Below, one piece after another: positions 1-7,981 of a stretch of DNA of 10,138 nucleotides; position 1 is the stretch's first letter, and every line of letters starts with the position of its first letter. The stretch is from the NCBI GenBank assembly GCA_036939975.1, contig JALLPB010001367.1, positions 1 through 10,138 of the forward strand. The letters run 5' to 3'. The DNA comes from Cyclostephanos tholiformis (lineage: Eukaryota > Bacillariophyta > Thalassiosirophyceae > Thalassiosirales > Thalassiosiraceae). The translations under genes were made by a program, and so were the position numbers. The notes below the pieces were generated by a model. That model was given only the letters and a program-made list of their open reading frames with translations. It was not told where the DNA came from and did no database searches.

Positions 1-171
1 CTATTTACAAGAAAGCATGTCATGAGGCATTGCTTCAGCCGCGTATTCAACGGTAGGTATCTTGCGTTGGATGTACATACTCTTACAATACCGGATTGCA
101 CTTCTCACTTTACGATCCTCCTTTTTACAGATTTCTACGACCTTATTAACAATTGTCGTCGGGAGGTAACT
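1..171 (-). CDS. Possible last exon of a minus-strand gene of unknown function
   Basis: The minus strand is open for 56 codons, from just after an in-frame TAG at 174-172 to a TAG at 3-1. That upstream TAG is also the end of a plausible splice acceptor (ttggccttag), so this could be a terminal exon whose earlier exons lie elsewhere. The predicted peptide is lysine- and arginine-rich and predominantly helical-looking, with stretches such as VVEICKKEDRKVRSAIRYCK and KIPTVEYAAEAM. I do not recognise a family. The absence of a good start Met near the 5' end argues against a stand-alone gene. No upstream exon was found between 172 and 599, so the call rests on amino-acid composition alone and may be chance. 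Confidence 0.3.
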   Translation of the reverse strand, partial: SYLPTTIVNKVVEICKKEDRKVRSAIRYCKSMYIQRKIPTVEYAAEAMPHDMLSCK

Positions 172-599
172 CTAAGGCCAAAGTGGTAGAGTAACTGTGA
201 GGCAAGGGTTAGCAAAGAGTAGCGAGTTAATTGGGAATTGGTTCACACACCAAGGCGGAAAATCTCTTCCAAAAAACTCCCACCGAATTGGAATTAGTAC
301 ATGCCTACGAGAGGCTTTGCCATATATATGCATAGCAACCTTGCTAACTTGCTAATAAGGCGAAAATTGCCAGAGGCCAGAGGTAGTAGATAAATATGGC
401 GACAATTGAAGATAAGGCCGTAGTAAGTATTGCGCTTTGCGCACCGTTATTATTATATGATGATGTATTAAAAAGTGAGTATGGAGATAAATAAATACTC
501 TTCACTTCCTTCATTAACTTCCATTCGATCAACAAGAACAAAGGGCTCAAGGACATCCCCTAACTTACAACACGTCACGAAAACGAAACGCAGCAGGCA
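172..599. promoter_or_regulatory. 5' flank and leader of the CTL transporter gene
   Basis: No convincing gene lies in this AT-rich stretch. A TATA-like run (catatatatg) sits at 321-330 and another AT-rich run (attattatatgatg) near 449-461. The in-frame TAA at 561-563 shows that the transporter frame does not continue upstream of its ATG at 600. A 70-codon minus-strand reading frame (556-344) has no recognisable feature. The last part (543-599) is the upstream half of the tandem duplication described separately. Transcription start and promoter elements cannot be fixed from sequence alone. Confidence 0.3.
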
Positions 600-759
600 A
601 TGAAAATCGTCCCGGTCGAGGCTGAATCATATGCTAGGATGGACGTTCAAACACCGGGCTCAGGAACACCCTCTAACTCACATACACGCTACGAAAACGA
701 AACTCAGCAGACAATGGAACCTGTCCTAGACGAGGTTGAAGCATATGCTAGGATGGGCA
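543..759 (+). repeat. Imperfect direct tandem repeat across the start codon of the transporter gene
   Basis: Two diverged copies lie head to tail, with a period of 113-114 bp: about 543-646 and 656-759. Matching landmarks are gggctca (543 and 656), gaaaacgaaac followed by an ATG (600 and 714), and catatgctaggatgg (628 and 742). The start ATG of the gene lies in copy one, and the equivalent ATG in copy two becomes an internal methionine. Coding repeats are visible in the protein as ESYARM against EAYARM. Copy one upstream of the ATG reads HENETQQA in the same frame, against YENETQQT in copy two, but it is closed by a TAA. Confidence 0.85.
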
Positions 760-3063
760 ACGATGCGCAGGACGATGTGTCGTATTCTTCTTCTTCTTCC
801 TCTCTGGGCTCCTTATGGATGAAGAAAATAAGAGGTTCGAAAACGCGTAGCTCCAACGGGAAAAAAGTATCGAAAGCGAACAAATTACAGCTAAACTTGA
901 CATCGGCATGCAGAATGTCTTTTGATGATGAAGAGGTGTCGGCAACAGAGAGCCTCGAGTACTTTGCGTGGCAGAATCACCAGGAACAAATCTTGGATCG
1001 CAACGCACGCAAATTAGGTGATGGGCTGTTAGTTTTTTTTTTCCTCTTCCATCTTGGTGTGGTAATTCTTCTTTCTGTTATGGGAACTGCGGTACGTTAT
1101 GTTAAACCAAGTGGGTGCGATTCGATACTTGCAACTCTCCATTCGTCTCACGGTGTTTTGTCTATATACATTTCATCAAGTCGGGATACGGAGACATAAC
1201 ATACTTGATCATCGAGTGCGCTATGTTCGCCTCAGCAACCTCGGTTGGCATCTTCGCACTAATGGTGAGGTATCCCGGGAAATGGCTTCGAAGCTCATTG
1301 ACCCTCTCTTTAAGCTTCATCCTTGGTGTTTTAGTCGTTACCTTTTTGAGAGAGGAATCCGCACCATGCATTACATTGCTGATCATTTTTGTGATGAGCC
1401 TTCTGTACTGCGCATACAGCTGGAAAAGGCTCACGGTGAGTATTACTACGGGAATAATCAATTATCACTAGATTCTCCATGATTGACATATCTGATGTAT
1501 AATGGCCATACTCTCTCTCCGGAAATCACAGTTCGTTGGATCATGCTTCTACACATCAGTCAGTGTTATCGAATCGAATACTGCTCTGTACACGGCTGCG
1601 TTTCTCCTTCAGCTTGCGGCCGTAGTCTGGTGTATCGTTTGGATACTTGCATGCACGTTCGTGATTAAAGCAACGGGTCCATGGTTTGTTTTGCCTTTCT
1701 TGATTTCATACTTCTGGGTGAGCATGATGATCATTGCATTATGTGTTTCACATCCGAGCCGGTTATTCTCACACTGCCTTTATGGTTGGGCTCTTTGTCA
1801 CAGGTAGAAGAAATCTTTAAGGTAGGCTGTTGTCACAATTGTAGTTCATGAGATTTACTGTTGATTGTCTAATGACCACACCATGTCGCTTTCCTTGCAA
1901 CCTTCAAGAACATTATGCATGTATCATCAGCGAGATTAGTTGGAAAATGGTGGATATCTCCAGGTGAAGGGCGTCCTGGTGGGTACAAGGTGAGACAATT
2001 TTACTGATTTCATCTGATTCATTCCATATACACAACGTGCCCTCATCGTAACGTTTCAGCGCATACTGAGAAAATCGTGCACTAGTCTATTCGGAAGCAT
2101 ATGCTTTGGCAGTCTTTTCGTGAACTACTTTCTTTGCCTGCGGAAGTTACCAAAATCAGAAAAATACGAAAAAATAGCTTGGCTCAAGTATGTGCATGAT
2201 GCATCTATTTACATGAACAAATGGGGTTTTGTATATGTTGGGCTTTACGTAAGTGTCCTTAATAGAAGATACGCCTTTACATGAAAAAACACGCAACCAA
2301 CGACGGGCAATGTCGAATCTTTGTATCGCAGGAATTTCCTTTTTTTCAGGCTGGGAAGTATGTTTCCATTCTTTTCGAAAATAGAAACTGGTCTGAGTTG
2401 ATTGCAGACGATTTGGCAGATAACATCTTATTGATCATCAACTTAGCAGTGGCAACTTCCACGGGAGCCTTTGCCTGGATTTTATCCACTGGCAAAAATC
2501 ATTACTATTTGATTCAAGGCCTCAGTTATTACTATCCTTATACAGCTGGATTTTTGTGAGTTCGATTTGATTTTGATGTTTACAGTATGTTTTACGGCCA
2601 AGTGATAATGTTTAACATATTTGCTCTTATGTGGGACTGTGCAGCGTCGGATTCTTTGCGGGGTTTCTCATTTCGTCAATCATGATTTCTGTGTTTGGAG
2701 GGGTAGCGAACGCCATCGTAGTTTGCTTCGCTGAACGCCCAAGAGCCCTGAAGGAAAGTCACCCAGTAAGTATGCTGTCTCTCTAATATCGAAGGCGATG
2801 CATTATTTGTACGACACAACTCAGACACAGCTTTGCATCGCACCCGCACTTCACAGGACCAATTTAAAATGTTGCTACGGGATTGGTCACTGGAGTTGCC
2901 TAAAGGAATCAAGAAGCCGAAGACAAACAAGAAAATGGCGGATGATAGCTTCAAAGACGGCCTAATGGCTGACATTATAGGAACACATGAACAAGTGAAC
3001 GGCATTATTATCGATATTATTGGAGAACCTGATGGCGAAGAACGTGACCACCGTCTCCATTAA
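600..3063 (+). CDS. Choline-transporter-like (CTL/SLC44, Pns1-like) membrane protein, nine exons
   Basis: Predicted multi-pass membrane protein of 590 aa; CTL/SLC44 members move choline or related solutes, but the substrate here is not known. Exons: 600-1091, 1181-1435, 1532-1717, 1804-1821, 1909-1989, 2060-2248, 2332-2555, 2645-2765, 2857-3063. All introns are GT-AG (70-96 nt) and every junction keeps frame. Residues 1-138 are a hydrophilic, Ser-rich cytosolic-looking N-terminus; hydrophobic segments follow from about 139 on. Family motifs include SYFW-VEEIFK-NIMHV, NKWGFVYVGLY, ADDLADNILL and the C-terminal VVCFAERPRALKESHP followed by DQF. The first two membrane segments are separated by only a few residues, unlike the large loop of animal CTLs, which fits Pns1-like members. 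The ATG at 600 is the first after an in-frame TAA at 561. It converges with the ATPase gene. Confidence 0.9.
1804..1821 (+). other. 18-nt microexon (VEEIFK) of the CTL transporter gene
   Basis: The flanking introns are 1718-1803 (gtgagc to tcacag) and 1822-1908 (gtaggc to cttcaag). The microexon is phase 0 at both ends and adds six residues. It restores the family motif SYFW-VEEIFK-NIMHV, which resembles FW-xQVIKN-xxHV of other CTL proteins. Skipping it would keep frame but delete part of this conserved motif. Confidence 0.8.
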
Positions 3064-3303
3064 ATAGACGGGCGCGGCTTGCGTCGATTTGTTGCTCCAT
3101 GTTTTTAACGTATTTTTGCGCCAAGGGCGCAGGGTTAGTGTGTGAAGATTGTATCGCGGTCGAAGCACGAAAAAAGTCAGGAATGCCGCTGTGTTGGGCT
3201 TTTTTTTTGCATACTACGTCGTGATAGCAAACGATATTAGAAAACTAAGACGCTCAGTGGACTCAAAGTTTCTTGATGGACTTAATCTGTCTCCCGTCAT
3301 CTG
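3064..3303. other. Convergent intergenic region, no gene
   Basis: The 240 bp lie between the stop codons of the transporter (plus) and the ATPase (minus) genes and should hold both 3' untranslated regions. A T-run is present near 3199-3208. No open frame with coding character was seen, and no clear polyadenylation signal could be assigned to either gene. Confidence 0.5.
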
Positions 3304-6300
3304 TCATGTCTTACTCTCAGTGTAATTGCCGCCCCTTGCACTCTCAAACACATCCTCAATAGCCTTTTCAAAATCGCCCTGGGTGACTAAGCATTCCGAA
3401 ATGGAGTCCTTGCCTTCTTTTACATCTTTTGCACCATCTACATTAGTCCGCTCGCTTGCTAAGTGCCCCGTAAAGTCATGAACCGCCCTTTCCAAGGCAC
3501 GAGATGCCGCAGCCCTCGCTACTCCCGCTAAGGATGCACCTGACATGCCATCACACTCGACTGCAATAGTATCCAATAATTCACCGTAGGTAGGGATGCC
3601 TTCTTCTCCTCTTTTCTACGTGTCATAAGTGATGATTCGTAACTGTTGTGAGTAGCGAATGTAATGTCGCTTTGTAACGCAACAAGTAGTGAGATGATGC
3701 AACACTTGCCTGCAACCGATTCCATGCAACGGAGCCGTAAGGAGCATCTTTGACTAGAACTCTTCCATTGTTGACCATGCTCTCCATGTGGACTTTCAGT
3801 ATTGCTATCCTTTGTTCGACGGTCCGAGGCTTTGGAACTTCTATCTGTACTTCAAACCTTTTGGGGGCACAACAACATGAGAGATGCTCCATCGTACGTT
3901 CCGGCGAAGTGGATTAAATGCCGTCTCACCTGCCAGGTCTCATCCTGAAGTGAGAAAGGTCACACGCGTGAAGAGAAAAGTCACATAAACAAAAGACATC
4001 GATCAGCGAAAAAAAGGTAGGGGCGGACTTTCGATCGACTGCCACTCACAATGCCGGGTCTAGCAGTGAGGGTTTATTTGTCAGACCAATCAGGAGAGTT
4101 GGAACACCTATATCATCAACCCCATCCATCTTCGCCAATAGTCTGGTGGAAACGAATAGAAGTCTGTTCATGGGAGTTTGAGAACAAAAAATCGGCGAAA
4201 AGTGGGAGGAAAGGCTCACTGGTTCACCACCGAGTCCCTTGCCACGCCGGCATCGCCTTGATCGCCATTTCCTCCCGAACCACCCCTCCTTCGAGCGATG
4301 GCATCAAATTCTTTTGATTCCTCAAGACGACATCGCAAGGACAGCCCAAAAGAGCGATGAATATGTGCGTACACACGAACGGTCAGTCTATGCATGTAAC
4401 AATGACGACGATTCCAAAAGAGGCAGCTCCCTCTCACCATCCAGTACAATCACATGCAGCGCCTGTTTCGACAAATCACCTCCGTAATTCTTCTTATACT
4501 CGTAATATATTTCGGGAGGGCTGTCAAATATCTCGCGCAGATTCTTCTCGGACGACCCAACGAATTTATCCATGATCTCCGGTCCGCTCACGATGGTTAT
4601 CGGCCTGCACGGGCTAAGTATCCCCCCCAGTTTCCTAGCGAGGAGCGTCTTTCCGCATCCAGGATGCCCGTAAAGCAAAAGTCCCCGGACCGGCTGTATC
4701 CCCAGCTGGCTTAAAAGCGCCGGGGGCGCCGCGAGGGGGACCCATACCCGACGTTGGATCTGAGAGAGCACGTCGTCGAGACCTCCAACGCCGAGCGCGG
4801 ATCCGGTGAAGGCGGATCCCGATCCGGCGCGCGCGATCAACTCCGAGGATATGGCGGACGCGAGCATATTATGATCATCATTATCGGCGACGTTATCCAC
4901 GCCGTTTTGACTGTTTCTGCCATTGCTGCGTTTATCTTTGCTCGACAAGGATGATGATGCAGCTCGAAGAGCGTCCCTGTCGGATGCAACAATAGACGAC
5001 GACGACGACGACGACGACGTCGCGCTGGAGGCATCCATCATCGTATTTTTCAGGGATTTGCTTTCGTTCGCAAACGAGAGCAACGGATTCAGCAATCTGG
5101 TGGGATCATCGACGACGTCATCTGTTCTCGCCCCGATGTTTCCGACGAAGCCCGCCATGCGCGCCGAAAGCGCAGACCTTGGCGGATTCGTAGAATTTTT
5201 CTGGTTCACCCTTTCATCGACGACGAGCTTCGCCGATGAGTTGGTATTCCTACCCCGTTTCTGTTCCCAGGATAGACGTTCGTTCGCGCCCTCCTCCCTC
5301 GTCCTGGCGTTATCGATCATCGCTCCCATTGACCTCGCGACGTTCGTTGTCGTCGCTGTATCTATAATCCGCCGCTGCTCGACCGCTGGCACGTGTTCTT
5401 CGGGGAGCGATAGCGGAGGCGGATCCAACGGCATGCCCGACCTGCTCGTCATGCGCCTAGCTTTCATCGTCAAATTTTTGTCCATGGAAGTGCGTTCTAT
5501 CTGTCGTAGGATGTTGTACGCACGTCTCCTCTGGTGATCGATGTTGTATATAACACATCAACATTCGAAGCGATGGGGCATAATATTATGTTATAATATT
5601 GTAAGGTAAATATATGCACAAAGTATCACGACGACTGACAAGTACACATGAATGAAAAAAGAGAATGCGAGCGAAAAGGAGCGATACGGTCACACGTAAC
5701 ATTCTCTCGTCATTACTCACCGTGGCCATCGCGCCCGACACGATCCACTTATCGAGGACGGATTCCAATGTCACGATCAATCCGTTGATGTATTTGGCAT
5801 TGTGAATTTTCCCGATGTCTTCCTCCCCCTCCTCCCCCTCCTCCTCCTCCCTCTCCCCCTTCCCTTCGGTTATACCACCTCCAACCTCCTCCGTGATCTT
5901 TGTCCACTCCATCATCTCGCCGATGCATTCGTCCGTCCCGCCACCGCCGCCACCGCCGCGGACGGCATCTCCGAGGCTCGATCCCGCGATGATGGGATTA
6001 TATGCGCGAAATCGCCCCCGCAACGTGGAATAAGTCTCAACCGATGCCTCCAACGCCGCCACTCGTCTAGTCCTCGGGGAGGGTAGTCGTGACGACGAGG
6101 CGATCGTAGTCGTAGTCGTAGTAGTCGTAGTAGTCGTCGCGAACGACTGGACCATCATGGAGGGGACAACGCCGCGATCATTGCGGCGACTCCCACGGCG
6201 AACCACGAGACATTGCACTGCCAGGAGGAGTAAGAGGGCGAACAATCGTCCTCCTACTCTCTCCCTGAGGAGGAAGGGCGACATCGGCCGACGAGGACGA

Positions 6301-6329
6301 GGACGAAGACGAGGACGACGACCCACCAT
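3304..6329 (-). CDS. NSF D1-like AAA+ ATPase with a single ATPase domain and a signal-like N-terminus, seven exons
   Basis: Predicted 786-aa AAA+ ATPase closest in motifs to D1 of NSF, the ATPase that disassembles SNARE complexes. Exons: 6329-5721, 5530-4438, 4310-4220, 4142-4050, 3944-3930, 3857-3710, 3615-3304; frame is kept throughout. Walker A is GHPGCGKT (about 491-498). Walker B is HVIVLDEFD, with the DE pair at 567-568 split by intron 2. Sensor 1 is LIGLTNKPSLLDPAL, the arginine-finger motif is MRPGRFEVQIEV, and the helical lid contains GMSGASLAGVARAA. The NSF-type linker GPEIMDKFVGSSEKNLREIF is present. Residues 1-450 are mostly low complexity. They begin with a basic stretch and a hydrophobic core (LFALLLLLAVQCLVV, 29-43), then QSFATTTT, a possible signal plus plastid-type junction. 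The protein ends shortly after D1: neither an NSF D2 nor a recognisable NSF N domain is seen, so NSF function is uncertain. Met16 is an alternative start. A TAG upstream closes the frame. Confidence 0.83.
3616..3709 (-). other. GC-AG intron in the AAA+ ATPase gene
   Basis: The exon ends in cag and the intron starts gcaagt, the standard context of GC donors. It ends at cgtag on the minus strand (94 nt). The join is phase 0 and reads RLQ-KRGEEGIPTYGELLD, leading into the conserved lid helix. No GT donor nearby gives an equally good in-frame join. A TAG in the intron, just before the next exon, prevents read-through. Confidence 0.7.
3930..3944 (-). other. 15-nt microexon encoding the arginine-finger motif of the AAA+ ATPase
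   Basis: On the minus strand this exon (gatgagacctggcag) lies between introns 4049-3945 (gtgagt to cttcag) and 3929-3858 (gtgaga to aaaag). With the split codons on both sides it gives L-M-R-P-G-R followed by FEVQIEV. That matches the LRPGR element of NSF D1, whose two arginines act on ATP in the neighbouring subunit. Without this exon the flanking exons still join in frame (LFEV), but both arginines are lost. Confidence 0.85.
4976..5035 (-). repeat. Serine codon repeat in the AAA+ ATPase linker
   Basis: A run of gac units on the plus strand (about 4997-5020) encodes eight consecutive serines on the minus strand, inside a Ser-rich linker upstream of the ATPase domain. It is a trinucleotide repeat likely to vary in length between strains, with no functional motif visible. 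Confidence 0.7.
5815..5860 (-). repeat. Low-complexity tract encoding a Glu/Gly-rich acidic segment of the ATPase N-terminus
   Basis: C+T-rich sequence on the plus strand (tcctccccctcctcc units) encodes EREEEEGEEGEED on the minus strand. A second tract near 6104-6139 (gtcgta units) encodes a run of eleven threonines directly after the proposed signal region. Both are in exon 1 and keep frame. Confidence 0.65.
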
Positions 6330-6531
6330 ATTATTATTCTCCCAGAAATTACCTGCCTACCTAGGATAGGTAGCACCTTATCCTTTTTTGGCGGGGGACC
6401 CATCGTACGTACCCTGAGTACTTCTAGAGTGTATGTACGTTTTGCCACGTAATTGGTACTCCTCCTCCATCCCGCCCAATTTGAAAATTATGGGCAGTAG
6501 ATAATACATTCATACTCTACTACACAATGAA
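6330..6531. promoter_or_regulatory. Shared upstream region of the divergent ATPase and Rdx-like genes
   Basis: Only 202 bp separate the two start codons, so both 5' leaders and core promoters must fit here if the start choices are right. Visible elements are a short inverted repeat ctacct-aggat-aggtag (6357-6373), a cgtacgtac palindrome (6404-6412) echoed by gtacgt at 6435-6440, and acgt cores near 6447-6450. No clear TATA box was found. Control by these elements is inference. Confidence 0.45.
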
Positions 6532-6535
6532 ATGA
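6527..6535 (+). promoter_or_regulatory. Two-codon upstream reading frame overlapping the Rdx-like start
   Basis: The sequence atgaaatga encodes Met-Lys-stop. Its TGA (6533-6535) overlaps the main ATG (6532-6534). Such a minimal frame could slow initiation or divert it to the in-frame ATG at 6577. The effect is inferred and depends on transcription starting upstream of 6527. Confidence 0.4.
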
Positions 6536-7981
6536 TAGTGAGGAGGCACATCATCCGCCCGTTGTCGTCTTCCACGATGATAACGATAATCTCCTCCCTA
6601 CTGATCATCATAGCCTCGACGACGAATGAGTCGTTTTTTTGCGACTCCTTCCCCCTCCGAACGTCGACGAATGCCATTGTGATGGGGGATGGAGGCGCGG
6701 CGGCGAGGAGGGGGAAATGGTCGTTCACGTCATCGTCGTTTTCGTCCCCCCCTCGATCATCGACCACAATGACGAAGACCTCCCAGGATGACAAATCGAC
6801 GTCGATCATAGTCGATGACGTCGGCATGGCCTATTTGGCCTATTCCGAGCCGTCGTCGACGTCGACGTCGTCTTCCTCGACGTCGACGTCGACGTCGTCG
6901 TCCTCGACGTCGCCAGCGGAGGAAGCGCGGGGGATACTCGCGTTCGAGAATGAGGCGCTCGGACCCGACGGCGGGGTCCCGTTCGCTCCCATGATGACCT
7001 ACCAGAAGTATCTGACGATGCAGGTCAGTATATTATTATGTTATATGTATATAATTTATGCGTAAGCGGACGGCGTAACTTGGATTCGTATCATATCATC
7101 TCGACTTGGTTTTCGCCCATGCGCCCGCCTCAAACTTCCCAACAACAACAACAACAACAACAAATAATGACATTTTTTCCAATTCGAACCGCGCGTGTCC
7201 CCCTCGGCCCATCGCTCTCCTTACGCGTTCATTTCGCGAGAACTCACTCGTGTCCGCTCTCTAATCCCCCATTCCAAAGCAGGAGAAACGAGTCAAGGTG
7301 ACAATTCGGTACTCGGCAGAGGCGGGATTACGACCCTTCTACCTCACCGTCGCGAATAGGATCAAGAACGCGCACCCGGACGTATTGCTCGAGAAGAGGA
7401 TATTGCCGCGCGCCGGAAGCGAGGGGGGACAGGGCGAGGCGGTATTCGAGGTGATCATCGATGGCAAGACGATCATCGGCAAGAAGAGGACGAAGATCCT
7501 CAAGGTATCGAGCAGGGCCGGCTCGTCGTCTAGGTCGTCCGCGCCAGGCGACGACGACGACGACGGCGGCGGTGGGGGGGGGGGCGGGGGGGGGAGGAAC
7601 ATGAAGGGGGGGGATATGAAGAAAGGAAATGGCGGAAAGCGCAATAGGGGGGGCGATGCCAAGTCGTATTCGGGGGGGTATTACGGCGAGGGCAGATCGC
7701 CCCCGGACGTCGTCGCCGGCGGACGTACCATCTTCGTTAGCATGGAGAAGCTCGATCACGAATTGATCAAGGCGAGGAAGAAACGCAGGCCGAGTACCAC
7801 TTACAAGACGAAGGAGGATGCGCTTCGGAGTGCGACGGCCGGGGTCGTGATGCCGATGAGGATGTCGGGAACGGGCGGGGATGCGGAAATCGCGATGAGG
7901 ATGGCGGCGGAAGGTGAAATGGCCGAGGCGGTCATTCGATTGGAGAGACTGAAGGCCATCAGCACTCGGGGTAAAATGTAA
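6532..7981 (+). CDS. Rdx-fold (SelW/SelT-like) protein lacking the CxxC/U motif, with a secretory or plastid signal, two exons
   Basis: Predicted 396 aa from exons 6532-7023 and 7283-7981, with a GT-AG phase-0 intron of 259 nt. Met16 (6577) is an alternative start and would place the hydrophobic core ITIISSLLIIIA near the N-terminus, followed by FFCDSFPLRTST. The SF-PLR junction followed by Ser/Thr-rich sequence resembles a diatom plastid presequence. Residues 169-234 match the Rdx pattern: VKVTIRYSAEAGLRPFYL in place of the V-x-Y-C-x-x-C/U-G-x-x-P start, and FEVIIDGKTIIGKKR at the end. The redox pair is replaced by S175 and A178, and no Cys remains after the signal, so thiol chemistry is unlikely. 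A linker with Asp5 and Gly10 and a basic C-terminal tail (KARKKRRPST) follow. The role is unknown; it could be a scaffold or binding domain. The family call is moderate, the gene model better. Confidence 0.75.
6849..6914 (+). repeat. tcg/acg codon repeat encoding a Ser/Thr tract
   Basis: Interleaved tcgacg and tcgtcctcg units encode a segment of about 20 residues made only of Ser and Thr in exon 1 of the Rdx-like gene. Two near copies of the block STSTSSSS are recognisable, which suggests slippage or short tandem duplication. Confidence 0.75.
7143..7163 (+). repeat. caa microsatellite in the intron of the Rdx-like gene
   Basis: Seven or so caa units (aacaacaacaacaacaacaa and flanks) lie inside the intron 7024-7282. 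Read through, they would give a short glutamine run, but the intron join is in frame and better supported by the Rdx motif that follows. Likely polymorphic. Confidence 0.7.
7552..7612 (+). repeat. Asp/Gly codon repeat with long G runs
   Basis: A gac run encoding five Asp is followed by uninterrupted G runs (7574-7594, broken by one C) encoding ten Gly, then another G8 run near 7606-7613. Such tracts can form G-quadruplexes and are prone to length error in sequencing, so the frame through this point deserves care. The downstream frame stays open to the stop at 7979-7981. Confidence 0.75.

Noticed and set aside
344..556. A 70-codon minus-strand frame with a hydrophobic end upstream of the transporter
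   Set aside because: The hydrophobicity follows from AT-rich sequence. No supporting context or family pattern was seen, and it lies over the likely promoter and leader.
1099..1482. A 127-codon plus-strand frame overlapping the transporter gene
   Set aside because: It runs through intron 1 and exon 2 in a frame without hydrophobic segments. The other frame gives the membrane segments and clean splice joins.
3528..3725. A 65-codon minus-strand frame in the ATPase region
   Set aside because: It reads across the GC-AG intron in a frame different from the conserved lid helix, so it is a shadow of exons 6 and 7.
4923..5537. A 204-codon plus-strand open frame with Asp-rich and hydrophobic parts
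   Set aside because: It lies antisense to exon 2 of the ATPase gene. Its Asp run is the complement of the serine repeat, and the minus strand carries the recognisable AAA+ frame.
7143..7163. The caa run as a coding polyglutamine tract
   Set aside because: It falls inside the 259-nt intron. Reading straight through exon 1 meets a TAA soon after the donor, and splicing restores the Rdx frame.
7328..7759. Minus-strand frames of 143 and 107 codons rich in Pro and Val
   Set aside because: They are the complement of the Gly/Asp repeats of the Rdx-like exon 2. The plus strand has the domain pattern and the in-frame splice join.
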